Counted from the first letter of the stretch, positions 46,301-58,215 are shown. The stretch: DNA of 64,000 nucleotides from Elgaria multicarinata webbii (GCF_023053635.1 NC_086187.1:28930501-28994500); one strand, 5' to 3'. Made by a program: numbers and translations. Notes: generated by a model from the sequence alone, not told the origin.

Positions 46301-49300
46301 CCTTCCCCCGCTGCCGCGCTCACCCGTGATTCGTCTTCTTGTGCCTGCTGATCTCCTTCTCGCCCTCAATGATCCACTGCATGATCTTATGGTTTCTTTC
46401 CACGTCTTCCGGAGAGCCCGGCACATCGTAGCTGGCACCGTCGTTCTTCCCTGAATCCGCTTTCTTGACATTCCGCTTTGACAGCAGGCCGGCTTTCCCG
46501 CTAGGAGGAGGAGGAGGAGGGGGCCGTGTCAGCAGCTGTCACTAGCTGCTTGCATGAGGAAGAGTGGAGCACGGGGGGGGCGGTGCCTCGCAACCTCCCC
46601 AGGGAACCACGGCTGGGCACTGCTCCCCCAGGGCCATCAGGCTTCCCCCGGGGCAGAAGTGGCGGCCCTCTGGCATGGCAGCAGCCGAGGCCGAGCCTGG
46701 ATCCTGGGAGATGCCGGTGACCCAGCACTGCCCGCAGAAGCGGCTCGGGAGAGCTGCCAGCCAGCCAGCCAGCCAGCCACACCCTCAGTCCTGGGCCTCC
46801 TAGCCAGGCCGGCCGTGTCCGGCGCGACCCCCAGGAGCTGCCCCCTCCTGCTCTTTCCCAGCCGCCACGTGCAGGTGTGCCTGCCAAGAGGGGCGCTTCA
46901 CACCATCCTGAGCCACGAGCCTGGCCGTGTGGCCGACGTGGCCTGTGGCAGCAGACGCTCCTCCAGGCCTTTCCCCAGTCACAAGTCCTCCCTCCCTCCC
47001 TCCCTCCCTCCCTCCTTCCCAGCTGCCCAGCACCTCACCTGTAAGCCGAGGCGTCCAAGGGGCCGGGGCCCAGGCCATCCCCGTAGGCCCGCAACTTGGG
47101 GGAGCAGCCGTGAGCATCCACCGCCCAGGCGAAGGCGCCGGCCCCACGCTGGCCGGCTTCCGCCTCCGCCGGCTCTTTGGCCTTGAGGGCGCCGTGGTGA
47201 TGGACGAGGTGGTGGTACACGTGCTTGTGGTGGTAAAGGCTGGCTGCGTCCAGCTTCAGCCCCGCCTTGGCGGGGTGCTTCCCATGCCCCGGCGGCCCAG
47301 CGCCCATCAGGCCGTGCAGCTTGCCGGGCAGGCTGCTGTCCGGCGAGCGGGGCTTGGGGGAGTGGCGGCCAGGGCCTGGCGACTGGCAGCCCGGCGTCTT
47401 CATCACCCGCTGGACGTGTTCGTCCAGGATGCTCTCCGGGTCCTCCTCGTGAGCGTCCCGCAGTTGCATCTCTGCGTAGCGGGGGGCAAAGTGGGGCAAG
47501 AGCTGCGTGGGAGTCAGCTTGTGGCTCACCACGGAGGGGACCATGGAGACGTCCGCGTCTTCCCCCTCTTCCTCCTGTCAGGAGACAACGGGCGCTTCAG
47601 GGGGCAGCAGGGCACAGTTGGATGCCTGGGAGGGGGGCCTCCCCCCACAGGGGTCCACAGCTGGCCCAGGGGAGGGCCCGCACTGCCCCACAGCCCAGAG
47701 CAGCAGTCCCGGGGGGTTCCCTCCAGAAGGCCTGTCTCCCCTGCTGCTGCTCTCCTTCCCCTGCAAAACGCGCCTCCTTATGCAGCCCCCTCCAGAAGGG
47801 AAGCCCGCGTGGGACGAGGGCGACGAGGCCCTTTGCCCAGCCCAACCAGAGCAGAGCGCTGCAAAAGCAAAGAGGGAAACCAAGGCCCCCCACCCCAGGG
47901 GTGTCCCTTCAGCCGGGGCCGGAGGCCCAGAGCACCCGCCTTGCTGCCCCGGAAGCAGCGGATGGGTGGGGGTGGGGAGCTGGCAGCTGCCACTCACCGC
48001 TCGGACACGCTTCAGGCGCTCCTCCAACTTGGCCTCAGCTTCCCGGTCCCGTAGGACTTCCTCCAGGCGATTGATCAGCTCAGCAGCAAATTTCTGTGGT
48101 TCAACGTGGATATCCTTTGGCATTCGGTAGGTACGCTGCGGAAGACACAGACACACTCCGCCACTTAGCACAGCAAGCTCTTCCGAGCCATCAAGGGAGG
48201 CGATCTTGTCCCAAAGTGTGTGTGTGTGGGGGGGGGGGGGAGACAGCAGCCTGGCAGGCAAGTCCCTGGGGCAGGGAGGGAGTCTGCACCCCTAAGCGGC
48301 TGCCAAAGCCTCGGCCCAGGGTTGTTCAGACCCCAAAGATAGTTAAAAATAGCTGCACCCCTGCTCCAGGGCTGAAGCCCAGGAGAGAGTATCGCAGATG
48401 TAACAGCCAAAAGCCGCCCTGTACAACCATCACACGATCAGCCTTCGTTTCTGCTTGAGCAAGGAGACCGGCATTCACCATTTCAACCTAGCCCATCATC
48501 CCTGGCCACCTAGACCAATGGTGAGGGATAGTGACAGGACTGTTCCCACCCAAAGCATCCACAGGGTCCCGGCTGGGGAAAGGCTGCCATCACCTGCTTG
48601 GCAGCGGCCCCTCTCCGGGGGGGGGGGGGGGAGCAGAGAGAGCCGAGGCCCCTCCCTGCACACCTGCCCAGGAAGGGGAGTGCGGGAGGTGGGGGGAGGT
48701 CCTGTGGCTTACAGGAATGTGAGGTAGCGGCACGCGTCCGTTGGCTTTGGCACTCTCCTGCATCTCTCGGCGATGCTGCTTGCGGAGTCGGTACGGCGGG
48801 ATCCCATCTCTGCCAAGAGGAAGCGACACAACGCACGCACACACACACACAACGAATATCAGCTCCAGAGGAGGAGGAAGGGGGGGGGCCCAGGACACCA
48901 GTGCAGGCAGGGCTTGCGGGCTCTCGCACAGGGTGGCTGCCACAGGCCCAGGCCAGGGCCACTCTGTCTCTGGCGTGCGTGGGAGCTGCTCTTTCTGAGG
49001 GCAGGTCCCGAGGGGGGGGGGAGGAGGCATCCCAGCCTCCCAGGCGACGGACTGGCCTTAGCCTTGCTTCCCCCCCCCACGCCCTGCCGGCCCCTTCCCT
49101 GGCACGTCCACCTCTCCTGAGCCAAGCCTCTCGGGGAGCAACTGAGCAGCGCCTGACCCTGCCTGGCCTGGCCCTGCTGCTGGAGACCCACCCACCCCTC
49201 AGCCAGGACACAGAGGTGCACGGCCCTGGCTCCCCCTGCCATCCCCCCAAGGCCACCACCGCCCCCGGGGCGGGAGAAGTAGTACTCACACGCTGCTGTC

Positions 49301-52300
49301 CGTCAGCGACAGGGTGTCTGCGTCACTGGACATGCTGTGCTGTTCGCTGTCATTGGCGCTGGTGGCCGGTGCCAGGGCGTAGCCTGTGTTGACATAGTAT
49401 GGGTGAACCGGCTCTCTCCAAGACCCATGCCTGCGAAGGAGAACGGGGAGGGAGGCGGACGTGAGGCTACCGGGCGCAGCCCAGGTCCCGCCAGCCGAGG
49501 CAGCGAGAGAGACGCAGCCTCCTTAGGAGGAGGCACGAGGGAGCCTCGCAGGGTCTCAGGCACGGAATTGCCAAAATGCAGACCTCGGCCCACCCCGAGT
49601 GCAACTAGAGGGACCAGGAACTGGGCATTTGCCTCCCGAAGGGAAGACCGGGGCAGCTCTAGCCCCTTCCAGGGGCAGAACTCAGGGGCTGGAGACAAAA
49701 GGCCCCAGCCCCTCCCCCTCCCCTTCAGAGCCTCAGATGCCCTGGACAAGGCCCCAGGGAGCAGCGGCTTCATGCGCACCTGAGCATCACTCCCCAGGGA
49801 AAATGGCCCTGCAGCACTCAGGCTCTGGAGAGGCTCCTCAGCAGGCCCAGAGAAGGGCAGCAGTCAACCCCGGACCTCTGCCTGCCTCCTGCTTCCACAA
49901 CTAGGTTCAGGCAGGCACTTCGAGGGGGGGGGCGTTCATTGAAGTCACCCATTATTACAACACCCTCTGATTACATTTCTTGGTTCCTTAAATGACTGAG
50001 GAACTGCAGCAAACACCAGTGCAAAAGAGGACATTCTCGACTTCATGGACAAATTGAAAGTTAGTAAGTCCCCAGAGGGTGAGACCATCCTAGAGTTCTT
50101 AAAACACTCAAATATGCAATCTCTGGCGTTGTCCTAACCAACGTATGCAACATGCCCCTAAGATCAGCCTCTGTACCAGGAGGCCTGGAAGACGGCCCGT
50201 GTAACCCCACCTCTTGAAAAAGGGGATCGGGGTGGGGGCGGGGGGGGGGAGAATCTGGCGCTGTCGTGCTCCTGCCCTGCTTGCGGCCTTCCCATAGAAA
50301 CAGCTGGTTGGCCACCGTGCAACCAAAATGCTGGCCCAGATAGACCCTTGGTCCGATCTAGCAGGGCTCTTAGAATCAGAGGATCATAGAATCGCAGAGT
50401 GGGAAGGGGCCTACAAGGCCATCGAGTCCAACCCCCTGCTCAATGCAGGAATCCACCCTAAAGCATCCCCAACAGGTGGCTGTCCAGCTGCCTCTTGAAG
50501 GCCTCTAGTGTGGGAGAGCCCACCACCTCCCTAGGCCACTGGTTCCATTGTCATACTGCTCTAACAGTCAGGAAGTTCCTTATACTCTCTCTGGCAGGCC
50601 CACAAGCACTAGACCGGGCTGGGTTCCTGAGAGGGAGCCGGCCCAGGGGGGAGGTGAGGGGCGCATTCTGCCCCAAGGGGCGCCTGGCGTGCCTGACGGC
50701 CGCCTTCCTGTCTTGCTCCGCACTCGGCCGCCCTGGGACTTCTCGAGGCGAGACTTCACGCGAGATCTCCCGATCCAACATTCCCAGCTCAGGGCAGCCA
50801 GCCATGGAAGGGTTCCTCTTTATTAACACAAATTCCAGGGAACGTTTCATCTGGAATACATTATTTCTATGAATAAGAGGAAGGAAGGAAAGAATCCCCA
50901 CACAGGGCAAACTGTTCCAGATCGCGTTCTGTGGCATTTATATGAGCAGCTTTAGCCCGGCCTTCCTGCTTCAAAGCCTTTCGCCGCTGTTTCTAGCCCA
51001 GGCAGGCGGCTCAAGGGGCCGGCTCTGGCTGTGGTGGTGGTAGTGATGGAGGAAGCATGCGATGCTACCAGCTCTCCACCAACGCACATATCCCAGCCCA
51101 TGACGCATGCCAAAGGGAAGTGCTGGTCACACGCACGACGACGCAAAGCAGCCGGAGGGCCCCTGCTTGCCCAAGGGCCCTGCTTGGCAGCTGCAACCAG
51201 AGACCGGCTGCATCAGGAATGCCCCTTCCAAGGGGCGTCCCTGGCAAAGCTTGTTCAGAACACGCCCTGAGCTGTGGAAGCCCACAGAAACGCTCCGGCA
51301 TTTTCACGGAGGGATGAGACTGCGTCGGACCTACGGCTCAGCCACAGCCAGAAAGGTCCGAGAGAGGAGGAGGAGGAGGAGGAGGAGGAGGAGAAGGGCA
51401 CCGTCCAGGCCAGTGTCGACAATGCTGGGCTGGATGGATCAGGGTGGGATGGGTGTGTGTGTGTCTGACTCAGTCTCAGGCAGCTTCTGATGTTCCACAG
51501 GCCCAAGCTGGCATTGCCAGCGACAAGGGCCGGGCTCTCATCCCATGCTCCAAGCTCTGGAAGCTGGGCTCTCTTTGCAGAGCCTGGAAAGAATCCCAAC
51601 AGTTTCAACAACGGGCCTCTCAGCTCACTCACTCCCGCCCTGCCTGCAAGGCAGTTCGACTCCGTGGCCCTTTCCCCCATTTCAGCCAAGTCCAGTTCGC
51701 AAAACCTTTGGGCTGTTTTGGACCCGCTGAGCTTCCTCTGAGGTACAAAAGCAAAGGAGCAAAACTCTGGCTGGGGAAAGAGTCGGGGCGAAAGGTCCAC
51801 GCCCGTCTCCCGGTCCCCAAACACTCCATTCTGCATTCTGCTTTTACCGCACACACATTTGGTGCACAATTGAGGGGCAGCAGGGGGCGTGATGCTGTCT
51901 CCAAGCGGGGCAGCCCCACAGCGAGAACACAGGGAGAGAGGGCAGGGCAGAAGCTTCGGATCCCACGCTCACGGCAGACCAGCTGGAAGCCTGGAGAGGC
52001 ACGAGCAGGCATTTATTTAGATGAAGCTGAGTAGCTTCTGCAAAAGCAAGGTCCACCTCTGAGTTAATACGCATCCTCTCTCCCTCTCCCTCTCCCTCTC
52101 TCTCCTGGAGCGCTTATTTTTTTTAGAAAGCCACAGATGCCTCTTGCATCCCATCGCTGGCCGCACAATGTAAGTTCATGGCAGACCAAGGCTCTGGTCT
52201 GAAGGCATCTGACGTGGCCCCGTTGCCAGAATTCAGTAGGCCTGGGTCCGGTCAGGGCTTGGATGGGTTAGCACCAAACACACCGCCCTGAAGGCCATGA

Positions 52301-55300
52301 TGGAGGAAAGGTAGGAGGTTGACAGAACAAGGAAGGGAAATGAAACTGCAAAACGCTCAAGGCATTTATGCGGAAATTGGCATTCTCAAGCCAAGGCTGC
52401 AGGTAAATGGGAAAGGTATTATTGTGCTGCATTCCTGATTTACAAGGGACCTTCTGGGATGCAGCACGTGGGGCCAAATTGTGTTTTGATCCTCTGATAA
52501 TAGAAATGCAGCATCAGGAGGTCGCCCTCAGGTGACAGAGAGAGAGAGAGAGAGAAACAAGTCTGCAGGAGGAAAAGTGCTGAGACCCATCCTGGGTCAA
52601 ATCCTCCCATATGGAATTGTGCTAGGCCAGCCTTCCTCAACCTGGGGCGCTCCAGATGTGTTTGACTGCATCTCCCAGAATGCCCCAGCCAGCTGGCTGG
52701 GGCATTCTGGGAGTTGTAGTCCAACACATCTGGAGCGCCCCAGGTTGAGGAAGGCTGTGCTAGGCGGACAGTAGAGTGCTGCCACATTCTGCACGATGAC
52801 AAATACTTTGCTTAAGCTGTCCCTCTTGACAAGGCACTTGCAGGCACCCTGAAATTAAACCTCTTGAGATGATTACAGTGCATGAAATTCAAAACAAAAC
52901 GCACAGCAGGTCAGATGTTGTGTGTTTGGCTTGTTTGCATTTGGGAGGAAGACAGCCCGGAAGCTCGCTGCTCTGGTCCCCAGCCGTTGCCTCAAGCAGA
53001 AGGCGCCACGGCGCTGCCGGCACGCTGCTTGCACAGGGCCACTGCACCCCCTGTGCCAAGAGATGGTGATGATGGAGGAAGCATCTGAGAAAGGGAAGGG
53101 TGGGGCTCCTGGACCCGCAAGGGGGGGGGGCAGAAGGTTCTGCCTCCTCTCTCTCGCCGGCTTTGGAAACCAGGATTGGAACAGAAAGCAGGTTTCCTTT
53201 GCATTCACCCTGAAATGGCTATCTCTGGATTTCGTTAGGGATTCTGAAAAGAGTCAACAAGAAGCGAGGGCAGCCTGGCAGGAGCACGCGTACGCACACA
53301 CCCGCCATTTGCAGCCACGAGCAAAAACTGGGCGTCTGTGTGTAGGCGGAACAACCCCAGCTTGACTGGCACGGTGCAGCTGTCCCATCTCAGCAGCAGG
53401 TGCCCATAACCCAATTTTGTCCCCCTGCTCCATCAGATGGACAAGTGCAGGAGATCAGGCTCACAGGCCTCACTAGGCGAAGGCCGCCCCGCACCCACAG
53501 TTGGAGGGCTGGCAGAGACCGTTTAAGAGCCCGGAGGCAGCATCCGGCAGGAATGCTTTCCCCCCTGAAACGTGAACGCAGCAGCGGCTGCCAGCGCTCC
53601 ACTGACACGAGCACACCGAGAGGACGCAAAGGGTTCAGAAGGGCTTCCCATCTCCAGATGCACCAGGGGGGCTGCCTGACAACCAGGGCCCCCACTTCAT
53701 TCTGCTGGGAAGCCTCTAGCGGTGTTACTCCATGGTTTTTGAAAGCTGCCGGGAAGCAAGGGGGGCAGGGAATGAGCCGGTTGATCACGTTCACGGCAAC
53801 TGAAATAAGCCACCCTGGCTTGATGCAGCCACCGTGCATGCCGGCTGGGATTCCTCCATCACCCACACTAGGGTTGCTTCCATGTTGTCCAGACCCAGTG
53901 TTTGGGCTTGTCTGGGGTGGACAGCAACCCTCAGAGAGCCCAACAGCAGCCCATGGGTCATTTGAGGGTTGCTGCCCACCCCAAACAAACCGTGCCACCT
54001 GGCTTCGGATGGCAAGGCAAGGGAAATCAGGGAAATCTGGCCGTCACGTGCCTGGCCCGCACGGTGGCCGCCACAAACCACGGGGGCTTGCTTCAGCTGC
54101 CGTGATCGAGTGGACCGGGCGCCTGTCTTTCAAAAGAGCATGCGGCTGTGCCTCATGTTGGGATGCGTCGGCCACTCCTAACATCTACCACATGTTGGGA
54201 GTGGAAGAATTCAGCTGCTGGCCTCCAGACTGGCGAGGAAGAGAGTCAGGCCTCTCTGCTCCAGAGCTTGTTGGGGAGGAGCAGAGGGGGAGTTCCGTGA
54301 GGAGAAACTCGTTTCTAATGTTCCTTGTTTACATCGGGGGACCGGGAAAGGGGGGCAGACAACTTTAAAATACAGCCCAGTTTAGGCCTGGGACTGGGGG
54401 ATATTTGGATTCAGGAGTGTGTGTTTTTGGCTTGTAAAATTTTGCTATGTGTAATTGTCTTATGTGGTTTAGGGTTTATTCAGAGTTATAACCAAGGAGC
54501 AGAACAAAGGGCTAAATAATATACATTTGTTAAGCGTCAGACACAGACAAGTACTAATTCTGGAGAATTCCTCACCATGCTATCCACCTGGAGGTGTATC
54601 TGCATTTTTTGAGCATGGTTAGACAAGACAGATAAACATTCTGCAAGCCTGGAGGAGGGGGCCGCTGCTCAGGGGAACAGCCCCTCCCTGGGGTGCACAA
54701 GGCCCGGCCAAGCTCACCAGCCAGCCCAGTGCGAAGCAATCGCTGACGGCAGGCCCGAGAAGGGCTGCAGAGGGCCCTGGCCAGGCAGTGCTGGGCGGAC
54801 TGATGGGTGACTTCCAGGAGGGACCTGTGACTATTCCAGCCACCAGGTGCTGCCGCCCGCCCCACATCCTGTCCAGCCCCAGCCTTCCCATGACCAATCC
54901 AAAGACTTCCTTTGGCTACCCTGCAGCCACAAACAGCGCGCGCGCTGCGATCCCCCCTCTCACCGGATAGGAAATGAGCCTGAGCTAAACAAGGGCAGCC
55001 TGCGATGAGGACTTGGGACCTGCGGGGTCTCACCTGAACTCTCTTCCCTCACTGTAGCGCCTGGCCGTCGTGGCGCGCTGGGGGGCCGTCTCCAGGAGGA
55101 GCTTCTGGGTGAGCCGACTGGAGGGAATGGAATCCCGGCCGGACTCCTCTTCCTCCGCGTCCTGGTCACATTTCCACTCCTCGTCTTCGTTGAGGGTAGG
55201 CAAATAGCCAGGTAGGCACTTCCCTGTCCCTGACCCTGAGCTTTGATCGCTATACACCTTGGGACTTTCCCCACCCGTCCTTGTATACTCCAAATAAATA

Positions 55301-55914
55301 TCTGACTTAAGGAACAGCGGGTAGGTATTCTCCTCTATCATGGACTGGATCTCCGTCTGGGCCTGGTCGAACATGGCCGGGTCAATTAGCTGCTTCATCA
55401 CGCAATCTTTTATGAAGCTTTTGGTGGCTGGTTTGATTTGCCGGGACACGATCCCATTATTGTCCAGAATGTACTTTTTGTAGATGGCCTTCGCCAGCTT
55501 CAGCCGCTTTTCCTCGTTGGAGTCGCACGGCTCCAGCTTCCGGAAGCCACTGCAAGCAAACCAGAAGTCCAGCAAGTCGGCACAGTTTTCTTGCTTCAAA
55601 AAGGTCCTAAACAGGTTGATGCCATCTTGGTCGTCCAGCAGGGAGTGCAAAGACTCTGCCCATCTCAGGTAGGGAGGCGTGGGGGAAGCGCTCCCCTCCG
55701 GCTCATAGCCCAGGTCCAGATCCGGACGCCTCGGCGTTGCTGTGGAAGTCTCCGTTTTGACAACATCGCACTTGCCAGAGTAAAATCCATGGCCGGCCGG
55801 CCGCAGTTCCGTGGAAACAAGTTCGCCTTCCTCACCAGGGACCGGTGGCCTGGGAGCATCCTCGGTAAAGCTTCCCCCAAGGTCCAGAGGGAAACTTTTG
55901 CCTTGAACACTCAT
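40310..55914 (-). CDS. AXIN1: AXIN1, scaffold of the beta-catenin destruction complex, complete
   Basis: Cytoplasmic scaffold that gathers APC, GSK3, CK1 and beta-catenin to limit Wnt signalling. Ten coding exons join to 872 codons (human 862): 55914-55034, 49430-49290, 48809-48713, 48135-47998, 47574-47039, 46500-46324, 43629-43384, 42883-42776, 41307-41140, 40436-40310. The tankyrase-binding motif RPPVPGEEG lies at about 22-30. The APC-binding RGS domain covers about 88-211. The GSK3-binding segment ([16 protein letters not shown]) begins at about 384. The beta-catenin helix [12 protein letters not shown] lies at about 463. A His-rich stretch follows. The C-terminal DIX domain covers about 790-872 ([19 protein letters not shown]). 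The start [16 protein letters not shown] matches human MNIQEQGFPLDLGASF. A 5' UTR acceptor at 55996 and an untranslated exon ending at 57348 are likely. Confidence 0.97.
40744..40905 (-). mobile_element. CR1 LINE 3' tail in AXIN1 intron
   Basis: CR1 3'-end signature in antisense (CCTAGAATCGCAGAGTTGGA, CCACCCTAAAGCATCCCTG, CAGCTGCCTCTTGAAGGC). 5'-truncated. Very similar to the copy at 50.4 kb. Confidence 0.85.
41706..41734. repeat. (CA)n microsatellite
   Basis: Short CACACACGCACACACACAC run in an AXIN1 intron. Confidence 0.8.
42176..42203. repeat. (CAGG)n microsatellite
   Basis: Six to seven CAGG/GGCA units in an AXIN1 intron. Confidence 0.85.
43945..44110 (-). mobile_element. LINE-type 3' tail repeat with A/T-rich extension, antisense
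   Basis: TTTATTTATTTATTTAATTG, then ACCGGCCCATAGCCGAAGCT and an A-rich stretch to about 44110. Longer than most other copies. The following 44110-44330 may be more of the same element but shows no diagnostic motif. Confidence 0.65.
45246..45826. mobile_element. Non-autonomous hAT transposon with a nested CR1 piece
   Basis: A 581-bp AT-rich element in an AXIN1 intron. Ends: CAGTGGTTCCCAACTGG at the left, and CAGTGGCTCCCAGTTAG as the reverse complement of the right end. The 8-bp flanking duplication is TTTTAAAT / TTTTAAAC, 7 of 8 matching. A CR1 3'-tail fragment sits inside at 45402-45450. No transposase frame. Moderately old. Confidence 0.82.
45402..45450 (-). mobile_element. CR1 3'-tail fragment nested in hAT element
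   Basis: ATCATAGAATCATAGAATAG, then CAGAGTTGGAAGGGGCC and CTACAAGGCCATCGA. Very short, 5'-truncated CR1. The hAT sequence on either side contains a similar short motif (TTGATCCAGATTT / TTGAACCAGATGT), which may be a target duplication. Confidence 0.75.
46986..47016. repeat. (CCCT)n microsatellite
   Basis: Tandem CCCT units in the AXIN1 intron about 20 bp beyond the donor of the exon ending at 47039. Confidence 0.85.
49940..50260 (+). mobile_element. Decayed LINE reverse-transcriptase-region fragment (CR1-like)
   Basis: Plus-strand reading gives CR1-like traces: [19 protein letters not shown] and later [17 protein letters not shown], which recall the KxxKSxGPDxI and WxxAxVTPxxKKGD stretches of CR1 ORF2. 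No long frame survives. Boundaries are approximate. Confidence 0.55.
50374..50592 (-). mobile_element. CR1 LINE 3' tail, longest copy
   Basis: GGATCATAGAATCGCAGAGT, GAGTCCAACCCCCTGCTCAA, GGCTGTCCAGCTGCCTCTTG and CCACTGGTTCCATTGTCATA: about 220 bp of CR1 3' end in antisense in the first large AXIN1 intron. Opposite orientation to the fragment just left of it, so a separate insertion. Confidence 0.85.
51361..51393. repeat. (GAG)n microsatellite
   Basis: Ten or so GAG/AGG triplets in the large AXIN1 intron. Confidence 0.85.
51408..51500 (+). mobile_element. tRNA-derived SINE 3' part with (GT)n expansion
   Basis: CAGTGTCGACAATGCTGGGC, then TGGATGGATCAGGGTGG and CTGACTCAGTCTCAGGCAGC match the 3' half of the reptile SINE (CTAGATGGACCAATGGTCTG, ACTCAGTATAAGGCAGC). 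A GTGTGTGTGTG run has grown inside it. Confidence 0.65.
52628..52757. mobile_element. Palindromic hAT MITE, copy 2
   Basis: A 130-bp near-perfect palindrome in the large AXIN1 intron. Both ends read CAGCCTTCCTCAACCTGGGG inward. It is flanked by a perfect 8-bp duplication TGCTAGGC (52620-52627 and 52758-52765). The right arm contains, in reverse complement, ACTACAACTCCCAGAATGC. Same family as 26219-26353. No coding capacity. Confidence 0.93.
53740..54150. repeat. Large imperfect foldback (arms about 180-200 bp)
   Basis: Segments match in inverted order around an axis near 53950: GGTGGACAGCAACCCTCA (left) with TGAGGGTTGCTGCCCACC (right); GCAGCCACCGTGC with GCACGGTGGCCGC; GATCACGTTCACGGCAACTG with CAGCTGCCGTGATC; TTTTGAAAG with CTTTCAAAA. 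The mirrored arms also explain similar shadow frames on both strands. Arms are roughly 70-80 percent alike, so it is old. No clear terminal duplication. Confidence 0.75.
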
Positions 55915-56949
55915 CTTGCTGGCGCTTGCTGGCACAGGAGCAAGTGCAGAAGGATGGCCACCGCCTCAGCGCCCAGGCAGGAACATGCAAACCCGGCTGC
56001 AACAGCAGAAAAAGGGGGTCAGAAAGCTCAGTGAACCTCTCTCAACGTTCTCAGCCCTGTGCCACGAACTGAGGGCATGAGGGCATCGCCCCAGGGCAAT
56101 GAGGGCAAGACTTCCGGGAGGATGCAAGACACGCTCCGACTTAAGGGAACCCAGTGACACGGGCGAGTGGCCAGTGCAGGCTTTAATCACTGGTGCCCTA
56201 ACACATCCCACATCCTCCTGCAACTAAAACATCAATTTAGACACCTGCAAGGCCCCCTTTCCCTTGAAAAGAGGTTTACGCCTGGGCCCCTTCCAGGTCC
56301 TAAATCTTGGAAAGGGCAAGAAATCTACGAATTCTCTGGATTGCCCAAGGGAGATACTCTAATCTTTTGGGCGATACTTTATTAGGACACCGGCATAAAA
56401 ATAGGAGTGTGTTGTCTTAAGCGGGGGGGGGGGGGAAAGGCTGCTCGGGTGTGGAGGAAAGGGCTCCTTGCCATCTTCTACAGTGGCATCGTGGCAAACG
56501 TGTGGGCTCAGGAGCCCCTCTGAGCCCAGGGGGACCCGGGGAAGTCCCACTGTGTCCCGTGGGGCTTCCACGCAGGATTCGCAACGACCACTAGGCCTGC
56601 CCAGCTGTGCCACAAGAACTCCTCTCCAAGCCCTCCTGGGGGGTGGGGGAGGGGCCTGCAAGGACCCCAGGGAGGCCGCCCCGGCTCTTAGCCCCTGGCC
56701 ACGGTGGGCGAGCATCCCCCAGCCCAAGGCGAGGGGGGCCTGGCAGCGGGGCACGGGAGTGGGGCTGGTTGGGTGGGTGGGTGGCGGCTCCTCCAGCCCC
56801 CTCTTCGCAAGGGAGCCCCGCTACCGACGGGGGCGGCGGCAGGCGGAGCGAGGGCCGAAGCGCCAGCGAGGGTCTGCCGTTCACACGTGCACCGCGGGGA
56901 CGCTGCTCTTTGTTTGACGGCTGGCGAGGCGGCCTTCACTGACAGCCAC

Positions 56950-58015
56950 CCCGGCGGCCCTCCCTCCCTCCCTCCCTCCACGCGCACCCGAAGCACGTGT
57001 GCACCCGCCGAGCGGCCCCGCTCCGGGAGGGGGGGTCAGGTGGGCGGAGGGCAGAGCGGGGCGGGGGGGCAGGAGGGCGCAGCCGCGGAACCCGGGCCGG
57101 AGGCCGAGAAGCACGTTCACCGGGCCCAGGCAGGCAGCGAGCGAGCGAGCGAGCGAGGCAGGCAGGCAGGCTGCTGCCTCGGCCTCTTTCTTCCCTGCCT
57201 GGCCTCCGTCGGCTGCCGGCGCGGGCTCCGGGAGAGGAGAGGAGAGGAGAGGAGAGGCCGGCCCTCCCTCCCTCCCTCCCTCCGTCCGCCCCCCGCCCCG
57301 GCTGGGCCTGCCTGCTTGCCTGCCTCCGCCCGCCCCGAGCGACTCACCGGCGTCGGCCCGAGAGCGCCAAGAGGACGAGGGGCGGCCGCGGCCCCGGCGA
57401 AGCGGCCTGGGAAGGCGGGCGGCGCCGGGCCCCCATGGCCGCAGGGCCGGCGCGGGACTCGGCTGGGTGCTCCGCTGCGCTGGGCTCCGCTCGGCCTGGC
57501 CGGGCCTGGCGCCTCCTCCTCCGCCGCCGCCGCCGCCGCCGCTGCTTCGCTTCCTCCCCTGCCCTTCTTCCGCCGCCGCCGCCGCCGCCGCCCGTGACGG
57601 AGGCGGCTCAGCAGCGCCCCCGCACGGCCCTGCGGCCCCAGCCGGGACAGGCGAGCAGCAGGCGGAGCAGGCCCAGGCCCAGTAGGCCGGGCCCGGGGCA
57701 GGTTGCTAAGCAACGCGGAGCGCCTCGCGGAGCCGCCTGCTGCCCGCCCGCCCGCCGCGGGACACGGGAAGGGGCGGCCCGGCGGGCTCCAGGCCGAGGG
57801 GGCGCCGCCAGGGAGGAGGAGGAGGAGGAAGGGCAGCCGAGGCTGCTGGGACGAGCATCCCCCCCACACACACACCTCCCGCCGGGACCGGAGGACGGAG
57901 CCCCCGTGGGGCTGCGGGGAAGCCCGGTCCGCCGCCTGCCTTGCCCAAGACGCGGGGCGAGCGCCAGCCTGAGGGTTCAGCAGGGCCAAGAGGAGCAGCA
58001 GCAAGCGGCACTGAC
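56950..58015 (-). promoter_or_regulatory. AXIN1 CpG-island promoter and untranslated first exon
   Basis: One kb of very CpG-dense sequence upstream of AXIN1, with (GCC)n runs near 57520-57590 and (GAGC)n/(GGCA)n runs near 57130-57170. A minus-strand donor (GACGCCG|GTGAGTC) at 57348/57347 could end the untranslated exon 1, which would splice to the acceptor before 55996. No TATA box seen. The start site is not defined. Confidence 0.6.
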
Positions 58016-58043
58016 TGACTGACTGACTGACTGACCACCCCCA

Positions 58044-58215
58044 CTTATTGTTGTTGTTGTTATTATTATTATTATTGTTGTTATCATTTGTTACATTTCT
58101 CTACTGCCCCATAGCGGAAGCTCTCTGGGCCGTTTATACAGGATATTAAAACAATTAAAAGCAATTGATATAGGATACTAAACAATTAATATATAGGATA
58201 TTAAAACAAAAACAA
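58044..58215 (-). mobile_element. LINE-type 3' tail repeat, antisense
   Basis: (TTA/TTG)n, then TACTGCCCCATAGCGGAAGC and TCTCTGGGCCGTTTATACAG, followed by AATTAAAAGCAATTGATA-type A-rich sequence. Same family as 10166-10260. Confidence 0.65.

Noticed and set aside
53390-54368. Two overlapping long frames on opposite strands sharing WGGQQPS and GCCPPQT motifs
   Set aside because: The similarity comes from the two arms of the foldback at 53740-54150, not from paralogous genes.
55915-55935. Alternative AXIN1 start seven codons upstream
   Set aside because: The downstream ATG gives [13 protein letters not shown], aligning with the human N-terminus; the extra residues have no counterpart.
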